From Myxococcota bacterium (GTDB lineage: Bacteria; Myxococcota_A; UBA796; UBA2385), in assembly GCA_023150805.1 (NCBI GenBank), contig JAKLKF010000018.1:18401-82400 (forward strand): a DNA stretch of 64,000 bases, written 5' to 3'. This document shows, in pieces, positions 1 to 8,125 of this stretch; within the stretch, counting starts at the first letter, position 1, and each line of letters begins with the position of its first letter. Under the pieces are notes generated by a model that worked only from the letters and a program-made list of their open reading frames with translations, made no database searches and had not been told where the DNA came from. A program made the translations under genes and the position numbers.

Positions 1-275
1 TGGTGCACGGGCCGGGCGATGCGACGGGTGCCGATCCACGCGAGGATCCAGGCGACACCGACGCCGGCCAGCCCGAGCAGCCAGGGTCGCGGGCCGTCGG
101 GTGCGCGGGCCAGCCAGCCCCCGCCCACCCCCAGGCTGAGGGCGAGCAGCAGCAGGCCGACCAGCCGGCGGTGGATCCCGACCACCAGGTGCCAGCCGCG
201 TGGTGGCCGGTGGGTCCAGGGTCCGTGCCCCCATGGCCCGCGCTTCCCGGGCCCCGCGCCGCTGTGCGGCCTCAC
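1..275 (-). CDS. Sensor histidine kinase, N-terminal part (runs off window)
   Basis: Only the first 91 or so codons are present. The GTG start at 275-273 overlaps the TGA of the response regulator (GTGA), so the two are translationally coupled. The translation shows a short basic, His/Pro-rich start, a first hydrophobic segment (about residues 36-52, 'LVGLLLLALSLGVG'), a short loop of about 15 residues and a second hydrophobic segment ending in 'RRIARPVH', which is how a HAMP linker begins. Paired with the CpxR-like regulator and the CpxP-like gene, it should be the cognate membrane kinase. The very short periplasmic loop means that little sensing surface is exposed. Catalytic domains lie outside the window. 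Confidence 0.75.
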   Translation of the reverse strand, partial: MRPHSGAGPGKRGPWGHGPWTHRPPRGWHLVVGIHRRLVGLLLLALSLGVGGGWLARAPDGPRPWLLGLAGVGVAWILAWIGTRRIARPVH

Positions 276-958
276 CCCGGCTCCCGGACCAGCAGGTAGC
301 CCATGCCGCGCACCGTCAGCAGGCGGCGGGGCTCGCGTGCGTCGTCGCCCAGCTTCGCCCGCAGGCGGCTCATGTGCACGTCGATGGTCCGGTCCTGGAC
401 CGTGGTGTCCCCCCGGCCGGCGGCCTCCCACAGGTCGTCCCTGCCGACGACCCGCCCGGCCCGCTCGGCCAAGGCCCGCAGCAGGTCGAACTCCAACGCC
501 GTCAGGCCCAGGTCACGCGCGCCGATCCGGGCCCGCCGCGCCCCGGGATCGACCTCGAGATCGCCGAGCACCAGGCGCTGGTCGGGGGCCCGCGGGGCCG
601 TGCGGCGCAGCACGGCGCGGATCCGGGCCAGCAGCTCACGCGGCCATGCCGGCTTGGCCAGGTAGTCGTCGGCGCCCAGCTCCAGCCCCACGACCCGATC
701 CGCCTCGTCGCCGCGGGCGGTGAGCATGATGACCGGCACGGCCGAGCTCGCCCGCAGGCGGCGCAGCACCTCGATGCCGTCCATCGCCGGCATCATCACG
801 TCCAGGACCACCACGTCCACGCCCCCGGCGGCCACCATGGCCAGGCCGCGGGGACCGTCGGGGGCGTGGGAGACCTGCACCTCGTGCGCGCCCAGGTAGC
901 TGGACAGCAGGGCCGCCAGCTTGGGATCGTCGTCGATGAGCAGCGCCCGGATCGTCAT
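272..958 (-). CDS. OmpR/CpxR-type response regulator
   Basis: 228 residues, full length for the family. The N-terminal receiver domain has the acidic pocket 'DDD' near residue 9-11, the phosphoacceptor Asp at about 53 ('VLDVMMP'), a Thr in 'MLTAR' and the Lys in 'LAKP'. The C-terminal winged helix (about 128-225) ends in 'RLRAKLGDD...LLTVRGMGYLL', typical of OmpR-type DNA binding. It lies 25 bases after a Spy/CpxP-like gene and overlaps the kinase start, giving a cpxP-cpxR-cpxA-like order. It probably regulates this operon and envelope-stress genes. The family assignment is secure; the exact stimulus is inferred from the neighbour. Confidence 0.92.
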   Translation of the reverse strand: MTIRALLIDDDPKLAALLSSYLGAHEVQVSHAPDGPRGLAMVAAGGVDVVVLDVMMPAMDGIEVLRRLRASSAVPVIMLTARGDEADRVVGLELGADDYLAKPAWPRELLARIRAVLRRTAPRAPDQRLVLGDLEVDPGARRARIGARDLGLTALEFDLLRALAERAGRVVGRDDLWEAAGRGDTTVQDRTIDVHMSRLRAKLGDDAREPRRLLTVRGMGYLLVREPG

Positions 959-983
959 GGTGGTCCTCGCTATCGCGGCCCGC

Positions 984-1598
984 TCAGCGCCAGTCGGCCT
1001 CCTGGCGCAGCAGCTCGACCAGGCGGGCCCGCTGCTCGTCGTCGAGCACGGCGTGGACCTGCTTGACGGCGCTGGCCAGGTCCTGGCGGGCCCGGGCGAT
1101 GGCCTGGTCCTGGCGGGCGAAGGCGGCCGCCAGGGCGGGGTCGTCGACCGACTCGGCGGCGAAGGCCTGGGCCAGGGTCTGCCGGCTCTCGTCCAGCGCC
1201 TGGCGCAGGTCCTTCAGGCTGCGCTGCACGTCGCGCAGGGCGTGGTCGACGATGTCCTCCTGGTCGGGGTCGACCCGCAGGCGGCGCTTGAAGACCTCGG
1301 CGGCCGCGCGGGCGAAGCCCTCGTCGCTCACCTTGCGGCCGCGCCGTCCCTCGTGGCTCCACGGGCCGTGCCCGCCGTGGCTCCGCGGGCCGTGCCCGCC
1401 GTGGCTCCACGGGCCGTGCCCGCCGTGGCTCCACGGGCCGTGCCCGCCGGGGTGGTGACCCCAGGGGCCAGCCCCGCAGGCCGCCGGGCCCCAGGCGCCG
1501 CCGCCGTGGTAGTGCCGCCAGGCCAGGCGGCGGGCGCCGCGGAAGAGGAACAGCAGGCCCAGCAGGCCAGCCAGGGTGAAGAGCAGGTGGTGGTGCAT
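984..1598 (-). CDS. Membrane-anchored Spy/CpxP-like periplasmic stress protein with His-rich repeats
   Basis: 204 residues from the ATG at 1598. One N-terminal hydrophobic segment (about residues 4-20) probably anchors it in the inner membrane. Then comes a Gly/His/Trp/Pro-rich stretch with repeated 'GHGPWSHG' units, and a C-terminal all-helical region with a degenerate LTxxQ-like motif ('LDDEQRARL') as in Spy/CpxP/ZraP proteins. In known systems such proteins damp the Cpx or Zra sensor or bind metals. The His-rich repeats suggest metal binding (inference). It is first in an operon with the response regulator and kinase. Longer upstream reading frames exist but lack a sensible start or domain. 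Confidence 0.75.
   Translation of the reverse strand: MHHHLLFTLAGLLGLLFLFRGARRLAWRHYHGGGAWGPAACGAGPWGHHPGGHGPWSHGGHGPWSHGGHGPRSHGGHGPWSHEGRRGRKVSDEGFARAAAEVFKRRLRVDPDQEDIVDHALRDVQRSLKDLRQALDESRQTLAQAFAAESVDDPALAAAFARQDQAIARARQDLASAVKQVHAVLDDEQRARLVELLRQEADWR
1349..1444 (-). repeat. 24-bp in-frame tandem repeat, four copies
   Basis: Four near-identical 24-base units (copies at about 1349, 1373, 1397 and 1421) inside the CpxP-like gene, coding for the eight-residue unit GHGPWSHG on the minus strand. The first copy differs at its edge and the second has one base change (Ser codon context). Whole-codon length means that copy-number change would lengthen or shorten the His-rich linker without breaking the frame. 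Confidence 0.85.
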
Positions 1599-1932
1599 CG
1601 CTTCTCCGGCAAGGGGGTTGCGGTCCTTGCCCGGAGAGCCTGGGTCCCTCCCCTTGCGGGTCCGTTGCGGTCCCGGTGAAGAAGTGTGAACCGCGGGCAC
1701 CCCGCCGGTGGACGGGAACCCTGCGGGTGGACGGGCACCCTGCCGGTGAACGGGCACCCTGCCGGTGGGCGGGCACCCTGCCGGGCACCCGGGGCACGCG
1801 CGCTCGAGCACTTGCGTGGGCCCCGATGCTGCATGGCGCGGCGTCGGAGCGCGCCGGTCCGCGGCGAACGGCGCACCCGCCCGTCGTTCCGCGCGCCGGG
1901 CGCCGGAGCCCCCCTTGCCGCCGGAGCTCGTC
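1599..1932. promoter_or_regulatory. Divergent intergenic region with 19-bp tandem repeat (1705-1780)
   Basis: 334 bases lie between the CpxP-like gene (minus) and the Rpn nuclease gene (plus). Four direct copies of a 19-base unit of the form ccggtggacgggcaccctg sit head to tail at 1705-1723, 1724-1742, 1743-1761 and 1762-1780, with a partial fifth after them. I see no convincing sigma-70 boxes and no coding signature. The array may be a multi-site binding region for a regulator or simply a minisatellite; the sequence alone does not decide. Confidence 0.6.
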
Positions 1933-2943
1933 ATGTCCCCGATCCCGATCAACCCCCTCGTCGACTTCGCCTTCAAGAAGCTGCTGGGAGACCCGGCCAC
2001 CACGGACATCCTCATCGACTTCCTCAACGCCATCCTGCGGCTGTCGCCGCCGATCACCCGGGTCGAGATCCAGAACCCCTTCAACCCGCAGGATCTCTCC
2101 GCCGACAAGCTGACCGTGGTCGACGTGAAGGCCAGCGACGACCAGGGGCGCCGCTACCAGGTCGAGGTGCAGCTCCAGGTCCACGCGGCCCTGCCGGCTC
2201 GCGTCCTGTACTCCTGGGCGCGCACCCACGCCGAGCAGATCCATAAGGGCGAGAGCTACCAGGACATCCGGCCCACCCTGGCGATCTGGGTCCTCGACGG
2301 CCTGCTCTTCCCCGGCTCGTCCCAGGTCCACCACCGCTTCCGGCTGGTGGACTCCGCGGCGGGCCTCCACCTGACCGATCACCTCGAGCTGCACGTGCTC
2401 CAGCTCCCCCGGTTCGAGCCCTCGCCGGCGCTGGACGAGGAGGGGCGATGGGTCTATTTTCTGAAGGAGGCGAGGCATTGGACCGAGCTGCCGGCCTCGC
2501 TGGACGCCCCCGCGCTGAGGAGAGCCATGGACAAGCTCGACGACATCCGGCGATCGGAAGCCGACCGGGCCCGCTACCTCGCCCGCGAGGACTACTTCTA
2601 CCTCCAGGCCACCCTGGAGCGGGCCCGTCGGGAGACCCTGCAGGAGCTGGAGCAGGCCCAGGAGCAGCTCGGGCAGGCCAATGAGCAGCTCGGGCAGGCC
2701 AATGAGCAGCTCGGGCAGGCCAATGAGCAGCTCGGGCAGGCCCAGGAGCAGCTCGGGCAGGCCCAGCAGGACCTGGAGCTGACCCAGGAGCAGCTCCGCC
2801 AGGCCGACGTCGCCCGTCAGCGCGCCGAGGCGGTGGTGGAGGAGGAGCGCGCGCGGGCAACGGCGCGGCTGGACGAGGCGCGCGCCGACCAGGAGCGGCT
2901 GCGCGCCCGAATGCGAGCGGCCGGCCTCGACCCGGACGCCTGA
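1933..2943 (+). CDS. Rpn family (PD-(D/E)XK) recombination-promoting nuclease / putative transposase
   Basis: 336 residues. The opening 'INPLVDFAFKKLLGD' is the hallmark of the Rpn/PDDEXK_2 family, followed by 'VVDVKASDDQGRRYQVEVQL', which supplies the Asp and the Glu-x-Gln of the nuclease core. Rpn proteins act in RecA-independent recombination, or as phage-linked toxins in some cases. The C-terminal third (about 235-325) is a Gln/Glu-rich coiled coil with five copies of the heptad EQLGQAN/Q. I chose the ATG at 1933 because the family motif starts a few residues later and upstream codons look non-coding. No partner gene or terminal repeats are visible, so mobility is not implied. Confidence 0.85.
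   Translation: MSPIPINPLVDFAFKKLLGDPATTDILIDFLNAILRLSPPITRVEIQNPFNPQDLSADKLTVVDVKASDDQGRRYQVEVQLQVHAALPARVLYSWARTHAEQIHKGESYQDIRPTLAIWVLDGLLFPGSSQVHHRFRLVDSAAGLHLTDHLELHVLQLPRFEPSPALDEEGRWVYFLKEARHWTELPASLDAPALRRAMDKLDDIRRSEADRARYLAREDYFYLQATLERARRETLQELEQAQEQLGQANEQLGQANEQLGQANEQLGQAQEQLGQAQQDLELTQEQLRQADVARQRAEAVVEEERARATARLDEARADQERLRARMRAAGLDPDA
2662..2766 (+). repeat. 21-bp heptad repeat, five copies, in coiled coil
   Basis: Five head-to-tail copies of gagcagctcgggcaggccaat (the last two end in cag) encode successive heptads EQLGQAN/EQLGQAQ. The unit is exactly one coiled-coil heptad, so slippage would change rod length by about one nanometre per copy without a frameshift. Confidence 0.9.
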
Positions 2944-3048
2944 GCGCGCGCCGCAGCTTGCCGGCCGAGAGGTGGTGCGGCGCCGCGGCGCCCCATCTCC
3001 CAGCCTCCTGACCGCGGCAACCTGGGCCGCCACCGCCTGGTCGCTCCC

Positions 3049-4347
3049 CTACCGGGTCTTCCAGGCGAAGTAGACCATCGAGCCTACGAAGAACGCGCTG
3101 CACACGCCGAAGGTCACCCAGGAGAAGCCCACGAAGAAGTCCAGCCAGGACAGGCCCTGCTGGCCGAAGTTCTTGTAGAGCATCAACCCGACGCTGCCCA
3201 GGTAGCCGAAGGCGTCGGTCACGTAGATCATGAAGCCGGCGGTCCCCAGGAAGCCCGTCGCCGCGATCAGCCGGTCGAAGAGCACGCAGCCGAAGGGCAC
3301 ATAGCCCACGTACAAGCCCAGTCCGACCGAGACCATCCAGGCCGCCGGGCCGATGAGCCCGGCCTGCCAGGCCCAGGTGCTGGCGCCGATCAGCACCGTG
3401 CCGGCCAGCATGATCAGGTGGACCGCGACCAGCGCCTTGCGGTTGTCCCGGATGAGCATCAGGAGGGCGAGGACCACGAGCACCCCGGCGGCGACCGGAA
3501 GCTCGCTGGTCGTCATGATCGCCGGCGACTCGGAGTAGCCCAGGGCGTCCCAGATCTCGCGGGCGAAGTTGTCCCGGAAGTCCCGGTAGGCCGTCAGCAG
3601 CACGTAGAGCAGGGTGAGCAGGGTCAGCCCGGGCAGGAAGGCCAGCGTGAAGCGCCGACGGGCCGGGCCGTCCATCGGCACCCGCTTGGTGCGGAGCGCC
3701 TCGTCCTCGGCCGAGGGAGGAGGAAGGCGCGCGAGCAGCCAGACGAAGCCGGCCAGCGGCAGGATGAACACCGCGCCCACCGCGAAGGGCATCCAGTGCT
3801 CCGCGACCCCCGCGTCCAGGGCCAGCTTGCCCGCGGTCTTCACCGCTCCGCTGGCCACGATGTAGCTGGCGCTCAGGCCGGCGCCGAGCACCTCGGTCAG
3901 CCGCCGCCCCTCCAGGAAGCCGAAGGTGAGGCCCCAGACCATGCCCAGCGGCAGGCCGTTGAGGAACAGCCCCACCGCCTTCCAGGGCCCCGGCAGGACC
4001 GCGAAGAGCAGGAGCGCCAGCCAGGACGCGCCGATGACGCCGACCAGGGACCAGGCCCGCCGGTCGCCCGTCATCTCGCTGACGACCTTGATGCCGACGA
4101 ACTTGGAGAGCGCGTAGCCCAGCACCTGGCTGATCAGGAACAGGATCTTCAGGTCGAGCGCGCCCACCAGGGGCAGGTCGACGGAGCCCGCGAAGGTGCC
4201 GACCGCGAAGGGCTTGCGGAAGGCGTACATGCAGAAGTAGACCGAGAAGGCCGCCGTGATCGTGTAGATCGCGAACCACGACGGGTGCGCCCGGGACAGC
4301 CAGCGGGTCAGGGGGTGGGTGCTCGCCGGGCGGACGGCGCCGTTCAT
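3049..4347 (-). CDS. DUF5690-type MFS transporter
   Basis: 432 residues with about 12 predicted membrane segments and no signal peptide. The N-terminal 'YFCMYAFRKPFAVGTF' is characteristic of DUF5690 proteins, an MFS branch of unknown substrate. It is transcribed away from the phosphonate operon, with its start 126 bases from the first gene of that operon. I therefore infer a possible role in uptake of 2-aminoethylphosphonate, a phosphate ester or a breakdown product. The start ATG at 4347 fits the beginning of the first conserved helix region. No frameshifts are seen. Confidence 0.85.
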   Translation of the reverse strand: MNGAVRPASTHPLTRWLSRAHPSWFAIYTITAAFSVYFCMYAFRKPFAVGTFAGSVDLPLVGALDLKILFLISQVLGYALSKFVGIKVVSEMTGDRRAWSLVGVIGASWLALLLFAVLPGPWKAVGLFLNGLPLGMVWGLTFGFLEGRRLTEVLGAGLSASYIVASGAVKTAGKLALDAGVAEHWMPFAVGAVFILPLAGFVWLLARLPPPSAEDEALRTKRVPMDGPARRRFTLAFLPGLTLLTLLYVLLTAYRDFRDNFAREIWDALGYSESPAIMTTSELPVAAGVLVVLALLMLIRDNRKALVAVHLIMLAGTVLIGASTWAWQAGLIGPAAWMVSVGLGLYVGYVPFGCVLFDRLIAATGFLGTAGFMIYVTDAFGYLGSVGLMLYKNFGQQGLSWLDFFVGFSWVTFGVCSAFFVGSMVYFAWKTR

Positions 4348-4473
4348 GCTGGCTCCGAGGAGGCGCCGACCCTGCCACCCGGCGCCTGTCGGCGCAAGGC
4401 GTGCGCAAGAGGGTCACCGCGACGTGGCCGGGCCGTCACACGGAGGGCACCGACGGGTTGGCTCGCGCGGGGC

Positions 4474-5445
4474 ATGATGCGGGCCCCAGGAGCCCCCGTG
4501 CAGACCCGCCCCCCCCGCCTCTACGGCCCGCTGAACGCCCACGTCGTCGGCACCCTGATGAAGGAGGCCGTGCGGCGCGCCATCGTCGCCATCCGCGGCC
4601 AGCGCTTCACCTTCGAGGCGACCGTCAAGGGGCCCCTGTCCACGCCGGACGGCTCACCGGACGCGACCGCTGCAGGCGGCTCCCAGGACATGGTGACCAG
4701 CGCCGACCACGCCGCCCAGCGCGTCTACGTCAAGCTGCTGCGCGAGTGGTTCCCCACCTTCGGCATCGTGGCGGAGGAGGAGGGGCTGGCCGTGCCCTGC
4801 ACCCACCCCGACCACGACGTCTGGTTCACCGTCGACCCGCTGGACGGCACCAAGGCCTTCATCCGGCGCCAGTCCCACGGCGTCGGCACCATGATCGCGC
4901 TGGTCTGCGACGGCGAGGTGGTGGCCGCCTGCATCGGCGACGTGATGACCCAGGAGGTCTACGCGCTGCGCCCTGACGGCGACGAGGTCCACCGCATCAG
5001 CGAGTTCGGCGTGGCCGAGAGCCTGGCCGTCGACCCCGACCGACCGCTCTCCCGCCAGTACATGCTGCTGCGCGGCTCGCCCCAGGCCTACTCGCCGGCC
5101 GTCCAGGCCGCCGTCCGCCGCCAGGGTGGGCTGGTCCGGGGCTACGAGAACATGGGCGGCAGCATCGGCACCGGCGTCGCCCGCCTGTGGAAGGGCGAGA
5201 TGGGGGCCGCCATCATCATGGCCGGCCACCTGACTCCCTGGGATGGCTGCCCGCTGCTGGCCCCCTGCCGGGTGCTCGACTTCGCCTTCGTTCGCCTCGA
5301 TCCCGACGGTGGGGTCCGGTCGGTCGAGCTTCCCCCGCATCGCCAGGGCATCGCGCTGCACGACGAGACCTGGGTGGTGCACCACAGCCGCCTCGCGGAG
5401 CTGGGAGCGTGGTGGTCCGCCGCGGCCCGGACGGTCGCGCCATGA
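4474..5445 (+). CDS. Inositol-monophosphatase-family phosphatase (CysQ/IMPase-like)
   Basis: 323 residues. The metal-binding and catalytic motifs are present: 'IVAEEEG' (Glu of site 1), 'FTVDPLDGTKAFI' (the family WxxDPLDGTxxF signature) and 'TPWDGCPLLAPC' (the C-terminal PWDxxA-like motif with Ala replaced by Cys). Members remove phosphate from small molecules such as myo-inositol phosphate, PAP or histidinol phosphate. The stop overlaps the ATG of the PhoD-like gene, and both precede phnW and phnX, so it probably acts on a phosphate ester in the same pathway (inference). Start at 4474 (tandem ATG) chosen; the GTG at 4498 is possible. Confidence 0.85.
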   Translation: MMRAPGAPVQTRPPRLYGPLNAHVVGTLMKEAVRRAIVAIRGQRFTFEATVKGPLSTPDGSPDATAAGGSQDMVTSADHAAQRVYVKLLREWFPTFGIVAEEEGLAVPCTHPDHDVWFTVDPLDGTKAFIRRQSHGVGTMIALVCDGEVVAACIGDVMTQEVYALRPDGDEVHRISEFGVAESLAVDPDRPLSRQYMLLRGSPQAYSPAVQAAVRRQGGLVRGYENMGGSIGTGVARLWKGEMGAAIIMAGHLTPWDGCPLLAPCRVLDFAFVRLDPDGGVRSVELPPHRQGIALHDETWVVHHSRLAELGAWWSAAARTVAP

Positions 5446-6992
5446 CGCCCCGGTCGGCCCTCGGCCTGCTCCTGGCCGCCTGCTCCCCCGCGCCCGAGCC
5501 CGCGCCCACCGCGCCCGCCGCCCCCGCCGCCCCCGCCCGCCCCACGCCGGCGCGCGAGGTCGCCCAGGACCCGCCCTGGATCGCCGCTGGCGACGTGCGC
5601 CCCCACCAGGCCACCATCTGGGCCCACACCGGGATCCTCACCCGCGTACGCGCCGAGGCATGGCGCGCCGACGACCCCTCGCAGACCGTGCAGTGGCGCA
5701 GCGCCCTGGCCGAGCCCGCCGCGCCTCCCGCCGCACCCACCGCCCACCTGCTCCTGGAGGACCTGCCTCCCGGAACCGACCTGGGCTACCGGGTGCTCAC
5801 CGGCGACGGGCGCCAGGCCGAGGGTCGCCTGCGCACCCCTCCCGAGCCGGTCACCGCGGCCGCGGTCCACCTGCTCGTGGCCGGCGACCTGGGCGGCCAG
5901 GGCTGGTGCCGCCCTCCCCAGGGCTACGCCATCTTCGACGCCATGGCCGCGCTGACGCCCGACCTGGCCGTGTTCAACGGGGACCTCGTCTACGCCGACG
6001 GCGACTGCCCGCCCACGGCACCCGACGGCGGCGAGAACGTCGTGCTGCCCACCGGCCACCCGCAGAGCGTGCTCGGCCTGGACTGGACGGACGGCGTCGC
6101 CGTGCGGCGTGGCCTGGACGCCTGGTGGGCCTACCATCGCGCGGACCCCGCCCTGCAGCGCTTCCTGGCCCAGGTGCCCGTGGTCGCCCAGTGGGACGAT
6201 CACGAGGTCGTCAACGACTTCGGCGGCGGCTGGGACCGCTGGGAGACCGGCCAGGCCGACAAGCCGGGCTACCGGATCCTGGTGGATCAGGCCCGGGCCG
6301 CCTGGCTGGCGTGGAACCCCGTCCAGCTCGACGCGCCCGGCCGCATCCACCGCAGCTTCCGCTGGGGGCAGCAGGTCGAGCTCTTCGTGGTCGACGGCCG
6401 CAGCCATCGCAGCTCCAACGCCATGAAGGACGGGCCCGACAAGACCCTGCTGGGCGCCGAGCAGCGCGACTGGCTGCGCAAGGGCCTGGTGGAGAGCGAC
6501 GCCACCTGGAAGATCGTCAGCGTCGACGTGCCGATGAGCGTGCCCACCGGCTCCGACGCCTGGCGGGCCGGCCGCGACGGCTGGGCGAACGGCACGGGTG
6601 ACAGCTCGACGCCCCCCGGCGAGCGGGACCGCTCCCCCACCACCGGCTTCGAGCACGAGCTGTCGCTCATCCTGGGCGACCTGCGCGAGCACCGGATCCA
6701 GGGCGTGGTCTTCGTGACCACCGACGTCCACCACAGCCGCATCCTGCGCTACGACAACGGCCCGGCCCCCGTGCACGAGGTCATCAGCGGCCCCCTGCGC
6801 GCCTGGAGCGGGCCGCCGACCCCGCTCGACCCGACCTTCGCCCCCCGCGAGATCTTCGCCCAGGGCCAGGTCTTCTCCTTTGCCCGCCTCGCCGTCGACG
6901 AGGTCGGCGCCCTCACCATCGAGATCCGCGGCGAAGACGGCCAGGTGCTACCCGGCGCCACCGTGGTCCTGCCGCCCCCGGAGCGCCCCTGA
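5442..6992 (+). CDS. PhoD-like metallophosphatase, exported lipoprotein
   Basis: 516 residues. The N terminus 'SALGLLLAACSP' is a lipoprotein signal with the lipid-modified Cys at about residue 14, followed by a Pro/Ala-rich linker. A Fibronectin-III-like PhoD N-terminal part is followed by metal-binding motifs 'VFNGDLVYADGD', 'WDDHEVVNDF' and 'TTDVHHS' of the PhoD alkaline phosphatase/phosphodiesterase family. It overlaps the IMPase-like gene by four bases and phnW by one base, so all four genes are one transcript. It could release phosphate or a phosphonate-bearing head group from esters outside the cytoplasm before uptake (inference). Confidence 0.88.
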   Translation: MTPRSALGLLLAACSPAPEPAPTAPAAPAAPARPTPAREVAQDPPWIAAGDVRPHQATIWAHTGILTRVRAEAWRADDPSQTVQWRSALAEPAAPPAAPTAHLLLEDLPPGTDLGYRVLTGDGRQAEGRLRTPPEPVTAAAVHLLVAGDLGGQGWCRPPQGYAIFDAMAALTPDLAVFNGDLVYADGDCPPTAPDGGENVVLPTGHPQSVLGLDWTDGVAVRRGLDAWWAYHRADPALQRFLAQVPVVAQWDDHEVVNDFGGGWDRWETGQADKPGYRILVDQARAAWLAWNPVQLDAPGRIHRSFRWGQQVELFVVDGRSHRSSNAMKDGPDKTLLGAEQRDWLRKGLVESDATWKIVSVDVPMSVPTGSDAWRAGRDGWANGTGDSSTPPGERDRSPTTGFEHELSLILGDLREHRIQGVVFVTTDVHHSRILRYDNGPAPVHEVISGPLRAWSGPPTPLDPTFAPREIFAQGQVFSFARLAVDEVGALTIEIRGEDGQVLPGATVVLPPPERP

Positions 6993-8125
6993 TGCCCCCC
7001 CTCCTGCTGACCCCCGGCCCCCTCACCACCCACCCCGACACCCGCGCGGCGATGCGCGAGGACCGCGGCAGCCGCGACCCCGCCTTCACCGCCCTCGACG
7101 CCTCGGTCTGGCGCCGGCTCGCCGGCCTGGTCCAGGCCGAGGACCCCGACGGCGACTGGGTCTGCGTGCCCGTCCAGGGCAGCGGCACCTTCGCGGTCGA
7201 GGCCATGCTCGGCACCCTGGTGCCGCGGTCCGGCCGCCTGCTGGTCGCCGTCAACGGCGCCTACGGCCGCCGCATGGTCGAGATCATGGAGCGCCTGGGC
7301 CGCCCGGCCGACGAGGTCCTCATCCCCGAGGAGGACGCCGTCTCCCCCGAGGCCATCGACGCCGCCCTGGCCGCCGACCCCGCCATCACCCACGTCGCCG
7401 TCGTCTACAGCGAGACGACCACCGGCCTGGTCAACCCCCTGGCCGCGATCTCCGGCATCGTCGCCGCCCGCGGCCGCCGCCTGCTGGTCGACGCCATGAG
7501 CGCCTTCGGGGCCCTACCGCTGGCCGAGGCCCTGCCCGGCGTCGACGCCGTCGCCGCTTCGGCCAACAAGTGCCTGGAGGGCGTGCCCGGCGTCGCCTTC
7601 GTGCTCACCCGCCGCGCCCCCCTGCTCGCCAGCGCAGGCAACAGCCCCAGCCTGAGCCTGGACCTGCACGACCAGTGGCGGCGCCGGGAGAAGGACGGCC
7701 AGTGGCGCTTCACCCCGCCCACCCACGTCATCGCGGCGCTCTCCACGGCGCTGGACCTGCACGCCGCCGAGGGGGCGGTCGCCGGCCGCGGCGCCCGCTA
7801 CGCCGAGAACCGCCGCGTCCTGGTCTCGGGGATGCGCGAGCTGGGCTTCGAACCGCTGCTGCCCGACGCGCTGCAGGGGCCCATCATCGTCACCTTCGTG
7901 CAGCCCGCCGACCCCGCCTGGGACTTCGAGCGGGTCTACGCCGCGCTCGAGGCCCGCGGCTTCGCCATCTACCCGGGCAAGCTCGCCGCCTGCCCCAGCT
8001 TCCGCGTGGGCTGCATCGGCCAGGTCTTCCCCGACGACCTGCGCCGCTTCGTCGCCGCCATGGACGAGGTCATGGGCGAGCTGGGGGTGGGCTCGGGCGC
8101 GCCGGGGGAGGAGGGTGAGCCATGA
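6992..8125 (+). CDS. phnW: 2-aminoethylphosphonate--pyruvate transaminase
   Basis: 377 residues. Converts 2-aminoethylphosphonate and pyruvate to phosphonoacetaldehyde and alanine with pyridoxal phosphate. The start 'LLTPGPLTTHPDTRAAM' and the PLP region 'DAMSAFG' (Asp167) and 'ASANKCLEGVPG' (Lys193, Schiff base) are typical of PhnW. Its ATG shares one base with the stop of the PhoD-like gene and its end overlaps phnX by four bases. The pairing with phosphonoacetaldehyde hydrolase makes the substrate assignment strong. Confidence 0.93.
   Translation: MPPLLLTPGPLTTHPDTRAAMREDRGSRDPAFTALDASVWRRLAGLVQAEDPDGDWVCVPVQGSGTFAVEAMLGTLVPRSGRLLVAVNGAYGRRMVEIMERLGRPADEVLIPEEDAVSPEAIDAALAADPAITHVAVVYSETTTGLVNPLAAISGIVAARGRRLLVDAMSAFGALPLAEALPGVDAVAASANKCLEGVPGVAFVLTRRAPLLASAGNSPSLSLDLHDQWRRREKDGQWRFTPPTHVIAALSTALDLHAAEGAVAGRGARYAENRRVLVSGMRELGFEPLLPDALQGPIIVTFVQPADPAWDFERVYAALEARGFAIYPGKLAACPSFRVGCIGQVFPDDLRRFVAAMDEVMGELGVGSGAPGEEGEP

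Noticed and set aside
1705..1780. CRISPR or iteron origin
   Set aside because: Units are head to tail with no spacers, and no replication initiator gene or AT-rich stretch is nearby.
970..3033. 687-codon open frame on the minus strand across the CpxP-like and Rpn genes
   Set aside because: It is a shadow frame caused by very high GC; its translation is low-complexity and covers two well-supported genes on both strands.
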